Positions 1 through 6,459 are shown, counted from the first letter of the stretch. The stretch: 6,724 bases of DNA from Chitinispirillales bacterium (GCA_031254455.1 JAIRUI010000051.1:1-6724); one strand, 5' to 3'. Made by a program: numbers and translations. Notes: a model not told the origin generated them from the letters alone.

Positions 1-401
1 GCGTAACTGATGCCCGCAATGGAATCCCACCCGGCAAAGCGGCTGCCGCCTGACACTTCCGCCAGACTGCCCGCACCTTTAAGATACAACAGTTCCTCGA
101 CCGCGTAACGCATGGCCGCCAAGCCCGCGCCGGCGAAAGAATAAAAACTTTGCGCTTGAAATTCAAAACCTTGCGCCTTCAATTTTGCGCCCTCGTCCTT
201 TGTGTCCGACATGGCGGCAATAAACAGTTCATAGTCCGTGCGGGCTGTTATTTCGCCGCCATCGCCCCGCCCGCCATCGTCATTGCTGTCCGAGGAACAG
301 GAAATTGTCAGAACCAGAATTCCCAGAATTAACAGGATTTTCAGAATTCTTGGAACGAGATTTTTGCCGTTATTTTTTACATTTAGCGATGAAATATCCA
401 T
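1..401 (-). CDS. Lipoprotein, N-terminal part (runs off the left edge)
   Basis: The frame is open from ATG at 401 to base 1: 133 codons with no stop. A good Shine-Dalgarno (GAAGGA, 409-414) lies 7 bases upstream. Residues 1-34 look like a type II signal peptide. They have a basic start (K9, K13, R18, K21), a hydrophobic Ile/Leu core at about 19-33, and the lipobox-like LTISC ending at Cys35, which would be lipidated after cleavage. Thr at -3 is not ideal for a lipobox. An Asp/Gly/Ser-rich flexible linker follows (about 36-50), then a globular part that I cannot assign to any family. It is Ala/Gly-rich around residues 87-110. The gene lies 28 bases downstream of ahcY on the same strand with no terminator between them, so it is probably transcribed with ahcY. 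Its G+C content is visibly higher than that of the defence genes to the right. A secreted, membrane-anchored protein is well supported; its function is unknown. Confidence 0.75.
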   Translation of the reverse strand, partial: MDISSLNVKNNGKNLVPRILKILLILGILVLTISCSSDSNDDGGRGDGGEITARTDYELFIAAMSDTKDEGAKLKAQGFEFQAQSFYSFAGAGLAAMRYAVEELLYLKGAGSLAEVSGGSRFAGWDSIAGISY

Positions 402-408
402 TTGATTT

Positions 409-414
409 TCCTTC
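409..414 (-). promoter_or_regulatory. Ribosome binding site of the lipoprotein gene
   Basis: GAAGGA on the minus strand, 7 bases before ATG 401. It fixes the start of a gene that has no stop codon inside the window. Confidence 0.7.
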
Positions 415-429
415 TTTTAAGTTCCTGTT

Positions 430-1851
430 TTAATATCTGTAATGTTCCGCCTTGTAAGGACCGTTAACGTCAACCCCCAAATAATTCGCCTGTTTTGCCG
501 TAAGTTTCGTAAGTTTCACGCCGATTTTGGACAGATGCAACCGCGCTACTTCTTCGTCTAATTCTTTGCTCAAACGATAAACGCCGGGTTTGTAAACGTC
601 TTTGTTTTTCCACAAATCAATCTGTGCGAGCGTCTGGTTCGTAAAAGAATTCGACATTACAAACGAAGGATGCCCCGTAGCGCAGCCCAAATTCACCAAA
701 CGACCTTCCGCAAGCAGAAACACTTCGTGTCCGTCCGGAAATATATACTTGTCAACCTGCGGCTTAATGTTGAGTTTCTTGATTTTTGGATATGCGTCTA
801 ATTTCGCTACTTCTATTTCGTCGTCAAAGTGTCCTATATTACATACAATAGCCTGATTTTTCATCTTTTCAATATGCTCAATACGGATAATATCGCAGTT
901 TCCGGTAGTGGTAACATAAATATCGCCCCACCCCAAAGTATCTTCGACGGTTGTTACCTGAAATCCTTCCATAGCGGCCTGTAAAGCGCAAATCGGATCT
1001 ATTTCCGTAACGACGACTCTTGCGCCCAAGCCCAAAAGCGACTTTGCACAACCCTTGCCTACATCGCCGTAACCGCAGACAACCGCAACTTTCCCGGCAA
1101 TCATAACGTCTGTCGCTCTTTTTATTCCGTCAACCAGAGATTCGCGGCAGCCGTAAAGGTTGTCAAATTTGGATTTTGTTACCGAATCGTTTACGTTTAT
1201 CGCAGGAATAAGCAGTTTTCCTTTTTCAAACATCTGATACAAGCGGTGAACCCCCGTCGTAGTTTCTTCGCTTACGCCTTTGAGTTGAGCGACAACGTTG
1301 CGCCAGTGGTTTTTATCTTTGGAATATACATCTTTGAGCAGATTTTTGATTACGTCTTCTTCGTGGCTTTCGGATTTTGAATTAACCCATCCGTCGCCGT
1401 TTTCCAATTCGTAGCCTTTATGGATAAGCAAAGTAGCGTCGCCCCCGTCGTCAACAATAAGTTGCGGACCTTTATTATCGGGAAAACTTAACGCTCTGAA
1501 TGTACAATCCCAGTATTCTTCAAGCGTTTCGCCTTTCCATGCAAAAACAGCGGTTCCCGTTTTTGCAATCGCCGCCGCGGCGTGATCTTGCGTAGAAAAA
1601 ATATTACAACTGCACCAGCGAACGTCCGCGCCTAATTTCTTTAGCGTTTCGATAAGCACGGCTGTCTGAATAGTCATGTGAAGCGAACCCATAATTCGGA
1701 CGCCTTTGAGCGGCTGTTCCTTGCCGTATTTATCGCGCGCCGCCATTAAACCGGGCATTTCCTGTTCGGCGATATCAATCTCTTTTCTTCCCCAATCCGC
1801 AAGCGCCATATCTGCGACTCTGTTCGGTATTTCATTCCATAAATCGGACAT
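430..1851 (-). CDS. ahcY: S-adenosylhomocysteine hydrolase (adenosylhomocysteinase)
   Basis: Cytosolic NAD-dependent enzyme that reversibly splits S-adenosylhomocysteine into adenosine and homocysteine, clearing the inhibitory product of SAM-dependent methylation. From ATG 1851 it has 473 residues. The in-frame ATG at 1881 would add ten residues but has no good ribosome site, whereas AAGGAG lies 5 bases before 1851. Family signatures are intact: CSCNIFSTQDH (80-90) and the NAD-binding glycine loop CGYGDVGKG (259-267). Residues matching the known catalytic and substrate set are T63, D135, E196, K226, D230, C235, H341 and H394. The C-terminal K467 and Y471, which reach the neighbouring subunit's NAD in this family, are present. 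Compared with the 432-residue human enzyme there is an insert of about 36-40 residues between D135 and E196, typical of many bacterial and plant enzymes. It is probably the first gene of an operon with the downstream lipoprotein gene. Nothing looks broken. Confidence 0.98.
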   Translation of the reverse strand: MSDLWNEIPNRVADMALADWGRKEIDIAEQEMPGLMAARDKYGKEQPLKGVRIMGSLHMTIQTAVLIETLKKLGADVRWCSCNIFSTQDHAAAAIAKTGTAVFAWKGETLEEYWDCTFRALSFPDNKGPQLIVDDGGDATLLIHKGYELENGDGWVNSKSESHEEDVIKNLLKDVYSKDKNHWRNVVAQLKGVSEETTTGVHRLYQMFEKGKLLIPAINVNDSVTKSKFDNLYGCRESLVDGIKRATDVMIAGKVAVVCGYGDVGKGCAKSLLGLGARVVVTEIDPICALQAAMEGFQVTTVEDTLGWGDIYVTTTGNCDIIRIEHIEKMKNQAIVCNIGHFDDEIEVAKLDAYPKIKKLNIKPQVDKYIFPDGHEVFLLAEGRLVNLGCATGHPSFVMSNSFTNQTLAQIDLWKNKDVYKPGVYRLSKELDEEVARLHLSKIGVKLTKLTAKQANYLGVDVNGPYKAEHYRY

Positions 1852-1856
1852 AATAA

Positions 1857-1862
1857 CTCCTT
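1857..1862 (-). promoter_or_regulatory. Ribosome binding site that decides the ahcY start
   Basis: AAGGAG on the minus strand, 5 bases before ATG 1851. The longer frame from ATG 1881 would place this site inside the coding region, and homologues typically begin near the shorter start. Confidence 0.8.
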
Positions 1863-1881
1863 TGTTTTCTAACAATAACAA

Positions 1882-1909
1882 TTGATTTTCACGGTAAACA
1901 TACTATAAA
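1882..1909 (+). promoter_or_regulatory. Candidate sigma70-like promoter for the 1977 methyltransferase gene
   Basis: TTGATT (1882-1887) and TATAAA (1904-1909) are separated by 16 bases. Transcription would start near 1916, giving a leader of about 60 bases. The hexamers match the consensus only moderately, and AT-rich DNA produces such matches by chance. The divergent arrangement with ahcY does require promoters on both strands in this short region. No comparably good minus-strand promoter for ahcY was found by eye. Confidence 0.35.
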
Positions 1910-1926
1910 TCCATGTCTGATAGTAT
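1900..1926. repeat. Inverted repeat in the divergent ahcY / methyltransferase intergenic region
   Basis: ATACTAT (1900-1906) and ATAGTAT (1920-1926) are perfect 7-base inverted arms with a 13-base spacer. Their centres are 20 bases apart, about two helical turns. The left arm overlaps the candidate -10 element of the rightward gene, so a dimeric regulator could bind here. AT-rich chance is an equally plausible explanation. Confidence 0.35.
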
Positions 1927-1962
1927 ATTTTCGACAGTAACCGAATAAAGAAATGCGACAAA

Positions 1963-1969
1963 AAGGGGG
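1963..1969 (+). promoter_or_regulatory. Ribosome binding site that decides the 1977 start
   Basis: AAGGGGG ends 7 bases before ATG 1977. The alternative ATG at 1953 has only a weak purine stretch in front of it. If 1953 were used, this strong site would lie inside the gene and encode a Lys/Gly-rich leader unlike the start of a methyltransferase. Confidence 0.6.
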
Positions 1970-1976
1970 TAGAGGT

Positions 1977-2636
1977 ATGCAATTTTCATCGGATGTGGAA
2001 GTGTCGAATCCCAAAACATACTGGGAAAGTGTTGCGCGGACAAAAGAGTTTACCACCCCGTTTCAGGCGAATATTTTCAAAAAGCATGTAAAAAAAGACG
2101 CATATATTTTGGATGTCGGCTGCGGATACGGACGAACATTGAACGAATTATACGATAACGGATATAAAAACAGTACGGGAGCGGACTTCTCTGAAAAAAT
2201 GCTTGAAAGAGGAAGAGCCGCATATCCGCATTTACGGTTTGAAACAATGAAACAATCAGAAATAAAGTATCCCGAAAATACTTTTGACGCGGTTATTCTT
2301 TTGGCGCTGCTTACCTGTATAATCCGAGACGACGAACAGATTAAACTGCTTAACGAAGTTAAGAGAGTGTTGAAGCCCGACGCAGTAATATATATAAACG
2401 ATTTTTTATTAAACAGCGACGAAAGAAACGTAACACGATATAAGGAATACGAACGCAAGTATAAAACTTACGGAGTATTTGAACTGCCTCAAGAAGTAAC
2501 GTTGCGGCATCATAGTAAAGAATGGGTTAAGGACAGTCTGCAAATATTCAAAGAGTTGGAATTTGAGGAAATGGAATATACAACGATGAACAATAATAAA
2601 TCAAACGGATATTATTATTTCGGAAAGAAACAGTGA
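1977..2636 (+). CDS. Class I SAM-dependent methyltransferase, substrate unknown
   Basis: A 219-residue soluble protein with the Rossmann-like methyltransferase fold. Motif I is ILDVGCGYG (44-52), the glycine loop that holds SAM. An acidic residue at the end of strand 2 (D70 in TGADFS) would bind the ribose hydroxyls. The stretch FDAVILLALL (103-112) matches the motif IV strand, and the helix plus VLKP turn at about 131-134 matches the typical strand 5 region. This pattern fits the Methyltransf_11/25-like group, which acts on small molecules, quinones, lipids or proteins. The DNA-methylase NPPY/SPPY motif is absent, so it is not expected to modify DNA. A further in-frame ATG at 1953 would add eight residues. 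It is divergent from ahcY and lies 93 bases before the first DNA methyltransferase gene. The C-terminal quarter (about 145-219) is charged and lacks recognisable features. The substrate cannot be read from the sequence. Confidence 0.85.
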   Translation: MQFSSDVEVSNPKTYWESVARTKEFTTPFQANIFKKHVKKDAYILDVGCGYGRTLNELYDNGYKNSTGADFSEKMLERGRAAYPHLRFETMKQSEIKYPENTFDAVILLALLTCIIRDDEQIKLLNEVKRVLKPDAVIYINDFLLNSDERNVTRYKEYERKYKTYGVFELPQEVTLRHHSKEWVKDSLQIFKELEFEEMEYTTMNNNKSNGYYYFGKKQ

Positions 2637-2660
2637 ATCATTAATATTGATTGATCTAAA

Positions 2661-2690
2661 TTGGTAATTATCGTCCGCTCAAAATAGTAT
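2661..2690 (+). promoter_or_regulatory. Weak candidate promoter before the plus-strand restriction-modification pair
   Basis: TTGGTA (2661-2666) and TAGTAT (2685-2690) are 18 bases apart, each matching four of six consensus positions. This 93-base gap is the only room for a promoter specific to the 2730 operon. Read-through from the 1977 gene is also possible, because I see no terminator hairpin in the gap. Confidence 0.2.
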
Positions 2691-2729
2691 TTTCCTGAAT
2701 ATGAAATACGGATAAAAGGCGGTAGTTTT

Positions 2730-3971
2730 ATGAATAGTAATTATTTCTCAGAAATATTAAAAATCAGTAATCCTTATCTCAAGGAAGAGTTTTCAAAAGA
2801 ACAGATAGAAAGTCTGCTTTTAAAAACCGAAATACTAAATAATTTAATCGATAATAAAGAAATAATAAGAAAATGGACGGATATTTATACCGATTTTGTG
2901 AAAAACGAGTATCAAAACGAATACGAAAATACCGATGAAAAATTAATTGATTATTTGAACGAAAAAGACGGCATAAAAATAATTTGGGGAAACTGCCTTG
3001 ATGTACTGAAAGGAATGAAATCCGAATCGATTCATTTGATGATTACTTCTCCTCCGTATTACAACGCGAGAGAATATTCCCAATGGAAAAACATCAACGA
3101 TTATTTAGACGACATGCGTATGGTTATTCGCGAGGCGTATCGAGTTTTGGACAATCATCGGGTTTTTGTTTTTAATGTAGGCGATATTTTTGACAACGAC
3201 AATGTCAAAACGACTTCGGTCTGGGGAAAACGCCGTATCCCGCTTGGCGCATATTTCACTAAAATATTTGAAGAAGAAGGATGGACATTCGTCGATGATT
3301 TCATTTGGGACAAAGGCGAAGTACAAAGCGAAAGACATAAAAACGGCGATAAACCATACCCGTTTTACCAGTATCCGATGAATTGTTACGAGCATATTTT
3401 TGTGTTTCATAAACACAGAGACGACAAAACAAAATTTCCTTGTCCTGTCTGCGGAACTTTGAAAGTTAACGGGAACGCATATTCGGAAATCGGGTTGAAG
3501 AGCTGGGAATGCAAAAACCTTGAATGCTTTGAACGAAGTCCGGCAAACAGAGGGAAGCGATTTTCACTCAAAACAATTATGACGCAAGGGCGACAAAACG
3601 ATGTTTTTTCTATCGACAACGATTTCATAAAAAAATGGAGAAAGGACATAGTAAAAATAAATCCGGTAATAAAAATCAACAACAAAGGCGAGAACGTTTT
3701 AGGACACACGGCGCCGTTTCCTTTTGAAATTCCAGAATTTGCGATAAAAATGTTTTCATATCCGAACGAGTTTGTTTTAGATCCGTTCGCAGGAAGTTTT
3801 ACTTCCGTGATTGCGGCAAAAAAATTAGGCAGAATTGGAATTGGAATTGAATTGAACAAAAAAATGTTTCGCGAAGCGGGGATTAAAAATATATACAATA
3901 ATTTTTCCGGAATTTTTGATGATTCGCAAATTAAACTTTCAGAATTTGATTTTTCAGGAGAAAATAAATGA
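2730..3971 (+). CDS. DNA methyltransferase, SPPY type (probably N4-cytosine), with zinc-ribbon insert
   Basis: A 413-residue modification enzyme predicted to transfer a methyl group from SAM to a base in a specific DNA site. The catalytic motif IV is TSPPYYN (106-112); Ser-Pro-Pro-Tyr is usual for N4-cytosine enzymes. It is followed by motif X with GHTAPFPFEIP (325-335), motif I LDPFAGSFTS (350-359) and GIELN (372-376). The order IV, then X, I, II makes it beta class. Between the halves, where the target recognition region would lie, four cysteines in CPVC (238, 241) and CKNLEC (261, 266) form a likely zinc ribbon. The N-terminal 80 residues are charged and probably helical, with no assignment. 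An AAGGCGG ribosome site lies 7 bases before ATG 2730. The stop overlaps the next start as ATGA, so it is translationally coupled to the putative endonuclease. The recognition sequence is not predictable. Confidence 0.9.
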   Translation: MNSNYFSEILKISNPYLKEEFSKEQIESLLLKTEILNNLIDNKEIIRKWTDIYTDFVKNEYQNEYENTDEKLIDYLNEKDGIKIIWGNCLDVLKGMKSESIHLMITSPPYYNAREYSQWKNINDYLDDMRMVIREAYRVLDNHRVFVFNVGDIFDNDNVKTTSVWGKRRIPLGAYFTKIFEEEGWTFVDDFIWDKGEVQSERHKNGDKPYPFYQYPMNCYEHIFVFHKHRDDKTKFPCPVCGTLKVNGNAYSEIGLKSWECKNLECFERSPANRGKRFSLKTIMTQGRQNDVFSIDNDFIKKWRKDIVKINPVIKINNKGENVLGHTAPFPFEIPEFAIKMFSYPNEFVLDPFAGSFTSVIAAKKLGRIGIGIELNKKMFREAGIKNIYNNFSGIFDDSQIKLSEFDFSGENK

Positions 3972-4627
3972 ATGAATTTGAATCGGAAAAGAAAAAACAA
4001 GTTATCGGTTTATACGGAGAAATGCAGCTTGCTATGATTTTGCACGAAAGAGGATGGCAGGTGCATCGAGCTTATATTGACGAAGGTATTGACTTCACAA
4101 TAACAAAGTATTGGTGTCCGAAATGCAAAAAATTCAGCAATCAGTATCTGAGGCGCGAAGAATATAAAGGAAAAGAAAAGAAGTGTGTTACAAATCTTTG
4201 CGAGCATTGTAAGAAAACGGAATTGAGTATAGTTTCCAGATATTTACAAGTTAAAACGTCGGAAGGCGCCAAGGACAAAGAAGATGTCAGAGAATTTAGT
4301 TTTCACCCGAAAATCCGCTATGATATGGGAAACGATGTTTTTTATGTTTGGATCGCGATATTTGAAGACATCGCCGCAATAAACGACATTGATACTCTAT
4401 GTAATGAAAGAATTAATTTAAAGAAATGCCATTTTTATGTGTTTAACACAAAAGACGTTTCTGAATTTGACAACACAGGCCTCCCTACTTACCAAATTAC
4501 TGATAACCAAAAAACAACTTTAAGAATATCAAGTTCCGGAAAAGTTTTAAATGGAGGAACAATTTATAAATATGATTGTTTTAACGACAAATTTTACAAC
4601 GATTTCAAAACGTTGGAAGATATATAA
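3968..4627 (+). CDS. Putative restriction endonuclease, PD-(D/E)XK-like with zinc ribbon
   Basis: A 219-residue protein, likely the endonuclease partner of the SPPY methyltransferase. Its start overlaps that gene's stop (ATGA) and has AGGAG (3956-3960) 7 bases upstream. The N-terminus shows the pattern seen in Mrr-like and DUF4365-like nucleases. GLYGEMQLA (14-22) supplies E18, EGIDFTI (39-45) supplies D42, and YLQVKTSEG (92-100) supplies the Q-x-K pair Q94 and K96. Such residues bind metal and cut DNA in this superfamily. Between D42 and Q94 sits an insert with CPKC (50, 53) and C73, CEHC (78, 81), a probable zinc ribbon. The C-terminal half (about 110-219) is not recognised and contains several more scattered cysteines. 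The nuclease fold is inferred from motif spacing, and the role from gene order. It could instead be a DUF4365-type nuclease with a different defence role. Confidence 0.7.
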   Translation: MNEFESEKKKQVIGLYGEMQLAMILHERGWQVHRAYIDEGIDFTITKYWCPKCKKFSNQYLRREEYKGKEKKCVTNLCEHCKKTELSIVSRYLQVKTSEGAKDKEDVREFSFHPKIRYDMGNDVFYVWIAIFEDIAAINDIDTLCNERINLKKCHFYVFNTKDVSEFDNTGLPTYQITDNQKTTLRISSSGKVLNGGTIYKYDCFNDKFYNDFKTLEDI

Positions 4628-4670
4628 TTCCCCGAATCATTAATTGAAATATAGATTAATAATAAAGAAA

Positions 4671-5666
4671 TTACATTTGTTCAAACATTGATATTTGCAT
4701 TTCGGGAAAATTGTTTTGAGAAGAGGAGACTAATTTTAATATAGACCAGTAACCGCGCCCGCATTTGTCGGAAATAATATTGCAAGCGTCTTTTTGCGAT
4801 ATTCCGTTTCTGACAAGTTGTGTGAATTCCGTAACAATTTGATATGTTTCTTCCTGCTGTAACGGTTTGCCTTTGTTTATCAATTTGTTGTCAGGAACTT
4901 GTCTTAATTTTGAAAGTAATTCACCCGATTTAATTTTTTCAATTTCTTTAATTTGATAATCAAAAGCGTTTCTGTTGAGTTCAAAACCACACGCTCTGCG
5001 ATTTAATCCGACTGCAATTTTTGCAGTAGAAAAACTTCCTAAAAAGAAATCACAAACCATATCGTCAGGATTACTTGAATACAAAATCATTTTAGTTAAT
5101 AACGATTTTGGTAATTCGTTTTTATTTTTGACTTGTCCCGGCTTATATTCTCGATTAATAATCCAAACGTCCTCTCTATCCAAATAATTCATACTTCCGC
5201 CTGTTTCATTTTTTTCATAGTCTGCAAAAAAAGAATTGGTATTAAATGTAACGTTTCCGTTTGGTTTTATATAATACAATATATGATAGTGAGAAGATAT
5301 ATACTTTTTACTTGTGTAAACACCGAAGTTATATTTCCAGATAATATGATTTTTTTCTTGCAGATTAGTATTCGCTAAAGCGTTTAGAACATGCCGAAGT
5401 TGAGAATAACCCGAAATTATATAAATACTTCCGCCGGGGCGTAAAACTCTTGCTGCTTCTTTTGTCCAATTTTGAGAAAATTCCGGATATTCTTTTTCGG
5501 AAACTTCAACATATCCGTCAATAACATTACTTTCATCTCTATTATAATGTTTGTCAAGTTTATCTCCGTTAATTCCGTAAGGCGGATCGCAGATAATCAA
5601 ATCAATAGAATTCGATTTCAAATGTTTTCTTGCACCTTCAATGCAATCTTCGTTGTAAAACATCAT
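4671..5666 (-). CDS. DNA methyltransferase, DPPY type (probably N6-adenine), beta class
   Basis: A 331-residue modification enzyme. Catalytic motif IV is CDPPYG (26-31), and Asp-Pro-Pro-Tyr points to N6-adenine methylation. RVLRPGGS (73-80) is the typical strand 5 turn. LPKSLLTKMI (185-194) fits motif X, DFFLGSFST (206-214) is motif I and GFELN (227-231) is motif II, so the order is beta class. The glycine loop has Phe where many relatives have Gly (GSF instead of GSG). Residues about 250-331 form a tail beyond the catalytic core. It includes a helix-turn-helix-like stretch around 285-312 that may help recognise the site. The ATG at 5666 overlaps the upstream gene's TGA (ATGA), and a second ATG follows directly at 5663. 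The nearest purine-rich site (GAAAGG, 5681-5686) is 14 bases away, so translation probably relies on coupling. It converges on the plus-strand operon with a 43-base gap. Confidence 0.92.
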   Translation of the reverse strand: MMFYNEDCIEGARKHLKSNSIDLIICDPPYGINGDKLDKHYNRDESNVIDGYVEVSEKEYPEFSQNWTKEAARVLRPGGSIYIISGYSQLRHVLNALANTNLQEKNHIIWKYNFGVYTSKKYISSHYHILYYIKPNGNVTFNTNSFFADYEKNETGGSMNYLDREDVWIINREYKPGQVKNKNELPKSLLTKMILYSSNPDDMVCDFFLGSFSTAKIAVGLNRRACGFELNRNAFDYQIKEIEKIKSGELLSKLRQVPDNKLINKGKPLQQEETYQIVTEFTQLVRNGISQKDACNIISDKCGRGYWSILKLVSSSQNNFPEMQISMFEQM

Positions 5667-6310
5667 AATTTAACAACATACCTTTCAAAATTATCTATTG
5701 TTTCCAAATCAAGCATATATTTTTCAGGTCGAGGCATACCGTTTGAATTTCTACCTTGTTTCATAGTATCCAATAAATCCAAATCGTCTTTTTTGAAAAT
5801 TAAAAATATTATTTCGCATAGCTCCGCTCTTGTTTTTCTGTAACGAGAAACGCAAGTGCGATTTTCACGTTCAAATTCATAATTCGATTTTCCTCCTTTT
5901 AATTCGCTATGCCATTTCTGAAAAGTACGATTTACATCATTATATTCCACATCGCAAAGAGCGATAATTTCACCGTGAAAACCTTCTTTTTCGACAGATT
6001 GTTCCATTGCAGATTTATCATTCAAAATAACTTTATGATCATCGGATTTTATTGCTTTCGCTTTCAAATCCCAATTTATTGTACCTTTCATATCAAAGGT
6101 TACGTTATTAAATTTGTCTCCCGGAAACGAAAATTTATCTGAAAACAAATATTTAAAAATGTATTCAAAATAAAATGCCCACCATTCCATTTGTTTCCAC
6201 TGATAATTTGCCTCCTTAAGTTCCAAAATACAGGATTTACCATCCCATATTTTAGGCAGTTTTGTTAAATTTTCTTTAATTAATTCAACATCTTTCAAAT
6301 AAGCCGACAT
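5663..6310 (-). CDS. Putative type II restriction endonuclease (unrecognised family)
   Basis: A 215-residue protein with no signal peptide or membrane segment. It starts at ATG 6310 with AGGAG (6318-6322) 7 bases upstream and is the first gene of the minus-strand pair. Its TGA overlaps the start of the DPPY methyltransferase, the usual arrangement of a restriction gene and its modification gene. A possible PD-(D/E)XK core is D65 in FPGDKF or D73 in FDMK, followed by NWDLKAK (79-85), giving D81-x-K83. An aromatic, Trp-rich helix (about 37-56, QMEWWAFYFEYIF) precedes it. Basic clusters at 147-161 (RENRTCVSRYRKTR) and around 184-197 (KQGRNSNGMPRPEK) could contact DNA. I cannot name a family. The endonuclease role rests on context plus this modest motif; alternatives are another accessory protein of the methyltransferase or a different defence protein. 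Confidence 0.6.
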   Translation of the reverse strand: MSAYLKDVELIKENLTKLPKIWDGKSCILELKEANYQWKQMEWWAFYFEYIFKYLFSDKFSFPGDKFNNVTFDMKGTINWDLKAKAIKSDDHKVILNDKSAMEQSVEKEGFHGEIIALCDVEYNDVNRTFQKWHSELKGGKSNYEFERENRTCVSRYRKTRAELCEIIFLIFKKDDLDLLDTMKQGRNSNGMPRPEKYMLDLETIDNFERYVVKL

Positions 6311-6362
6311 ATCTTTACTCCTAATTTTAAAACGTATTTATTGAGGAAAAACACCCCCTGTC

Positions 6363-6403
6363 TTTCAATTGTTTTAACTTATCATGAATTGCTTCAATTG
6401 AAA
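6363..6403. repeat. Inverted repeat upstream of the minus-strand restriction-modification operon
   Basis: TTTCAATTG (6363-6371) and CAATTGAAA (6395-6403) are perfect 9-base inverted arms, 32 bases centre to centre. Each arm contains the palindrome CAATTG. They lie 53-93 bases before the 6310 start, where a promoter or operator would be expected. No convincing -35/-10 pair was found by eye, and no controller gene is visible in the operon. Confidence 0.35.
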
Positions 6404-6411
6404 CTTTTGTA

Positions 6412-6429
6412 ATAGTGGAGAGCCGCTAT
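6412..6429. repeat. Short hairpin (7-base stem)
   Basis: ATAGTGG (6412-6418) pairs with CCGCTAT (6423-6429) with one T:G pair and an AGAG loop. No T-run follows on either strand, so it is not a typical terminator. It may be part of the insertion element end or the start of a structured leader. Confidence 0.4.
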
Positions 6430-6437
6430 AAAAATAT

Positions 6438-6459
6438 GGGGAATATCGCGATATGTCCC
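6438..6459. repeat. Palindrome with ATATCGCGATAT core
   Basis: The core ATATCGCGATAT (6443-6454) is a perfect 12-base palindrome. Beyond two unpaired positions on each side it is extended by GGG (6438-6440) matching CCC (6457-6459). The G/C ends stand out in this AT-rich stretch. It could be a protein-binding site, a hairpin in the transposase leader, or part of the element's left terminal region. Confidence 0.5.

Noticed and set aside
150..332. A 60-codon plus-strand open frame
   Set aside because: It lies antisense inside the lipoprotein gene, which has a good ribosome site, a signal peptide and a frame open to the edge; the plus frame has no comparable support.
315..348. Three copies of CAGAATT
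   Set aside because: Explained by repeated Ile-Leu codons in the hydrophobic core of the lipoprotein signal peptide read on the other strand.
602..856. Plus-strand open frame of 84 codons
   Set aside because: Antisense to conserved AhcY coding sequence.
1852..1976. SAM or SAH riboswitch upstream of ahcY
   Set aside because: The leader is too short and AT-rich, and no conserved riboswitch core was seen.
1953..1976. Upstream ATG extending the class I methyltransferase by eight residues
   Set aside because: It has a weak ribosome site, and the strong AAGGGGG site lies between it and ATG 1977.
3105..4000. Minus-strand open frames of 103 and 197 codons
   Set aside because: Shadows of the SPPY methyltransferase gene, whose motifs run through the whole region.
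4628..4670. Bidirectional terminator between the convergent operons
   Set aside because: Only weak AT-only pairing such as ATTAAT is visible, with no G/C stem and no clear T-run.
5133..6142. Several plus-strand open frames of 77 to 123 codons
   Set aside because: All are antisense to the two overlapping minus-strand genes and arise from AT-rich coding bias; none has a recognisable motif.
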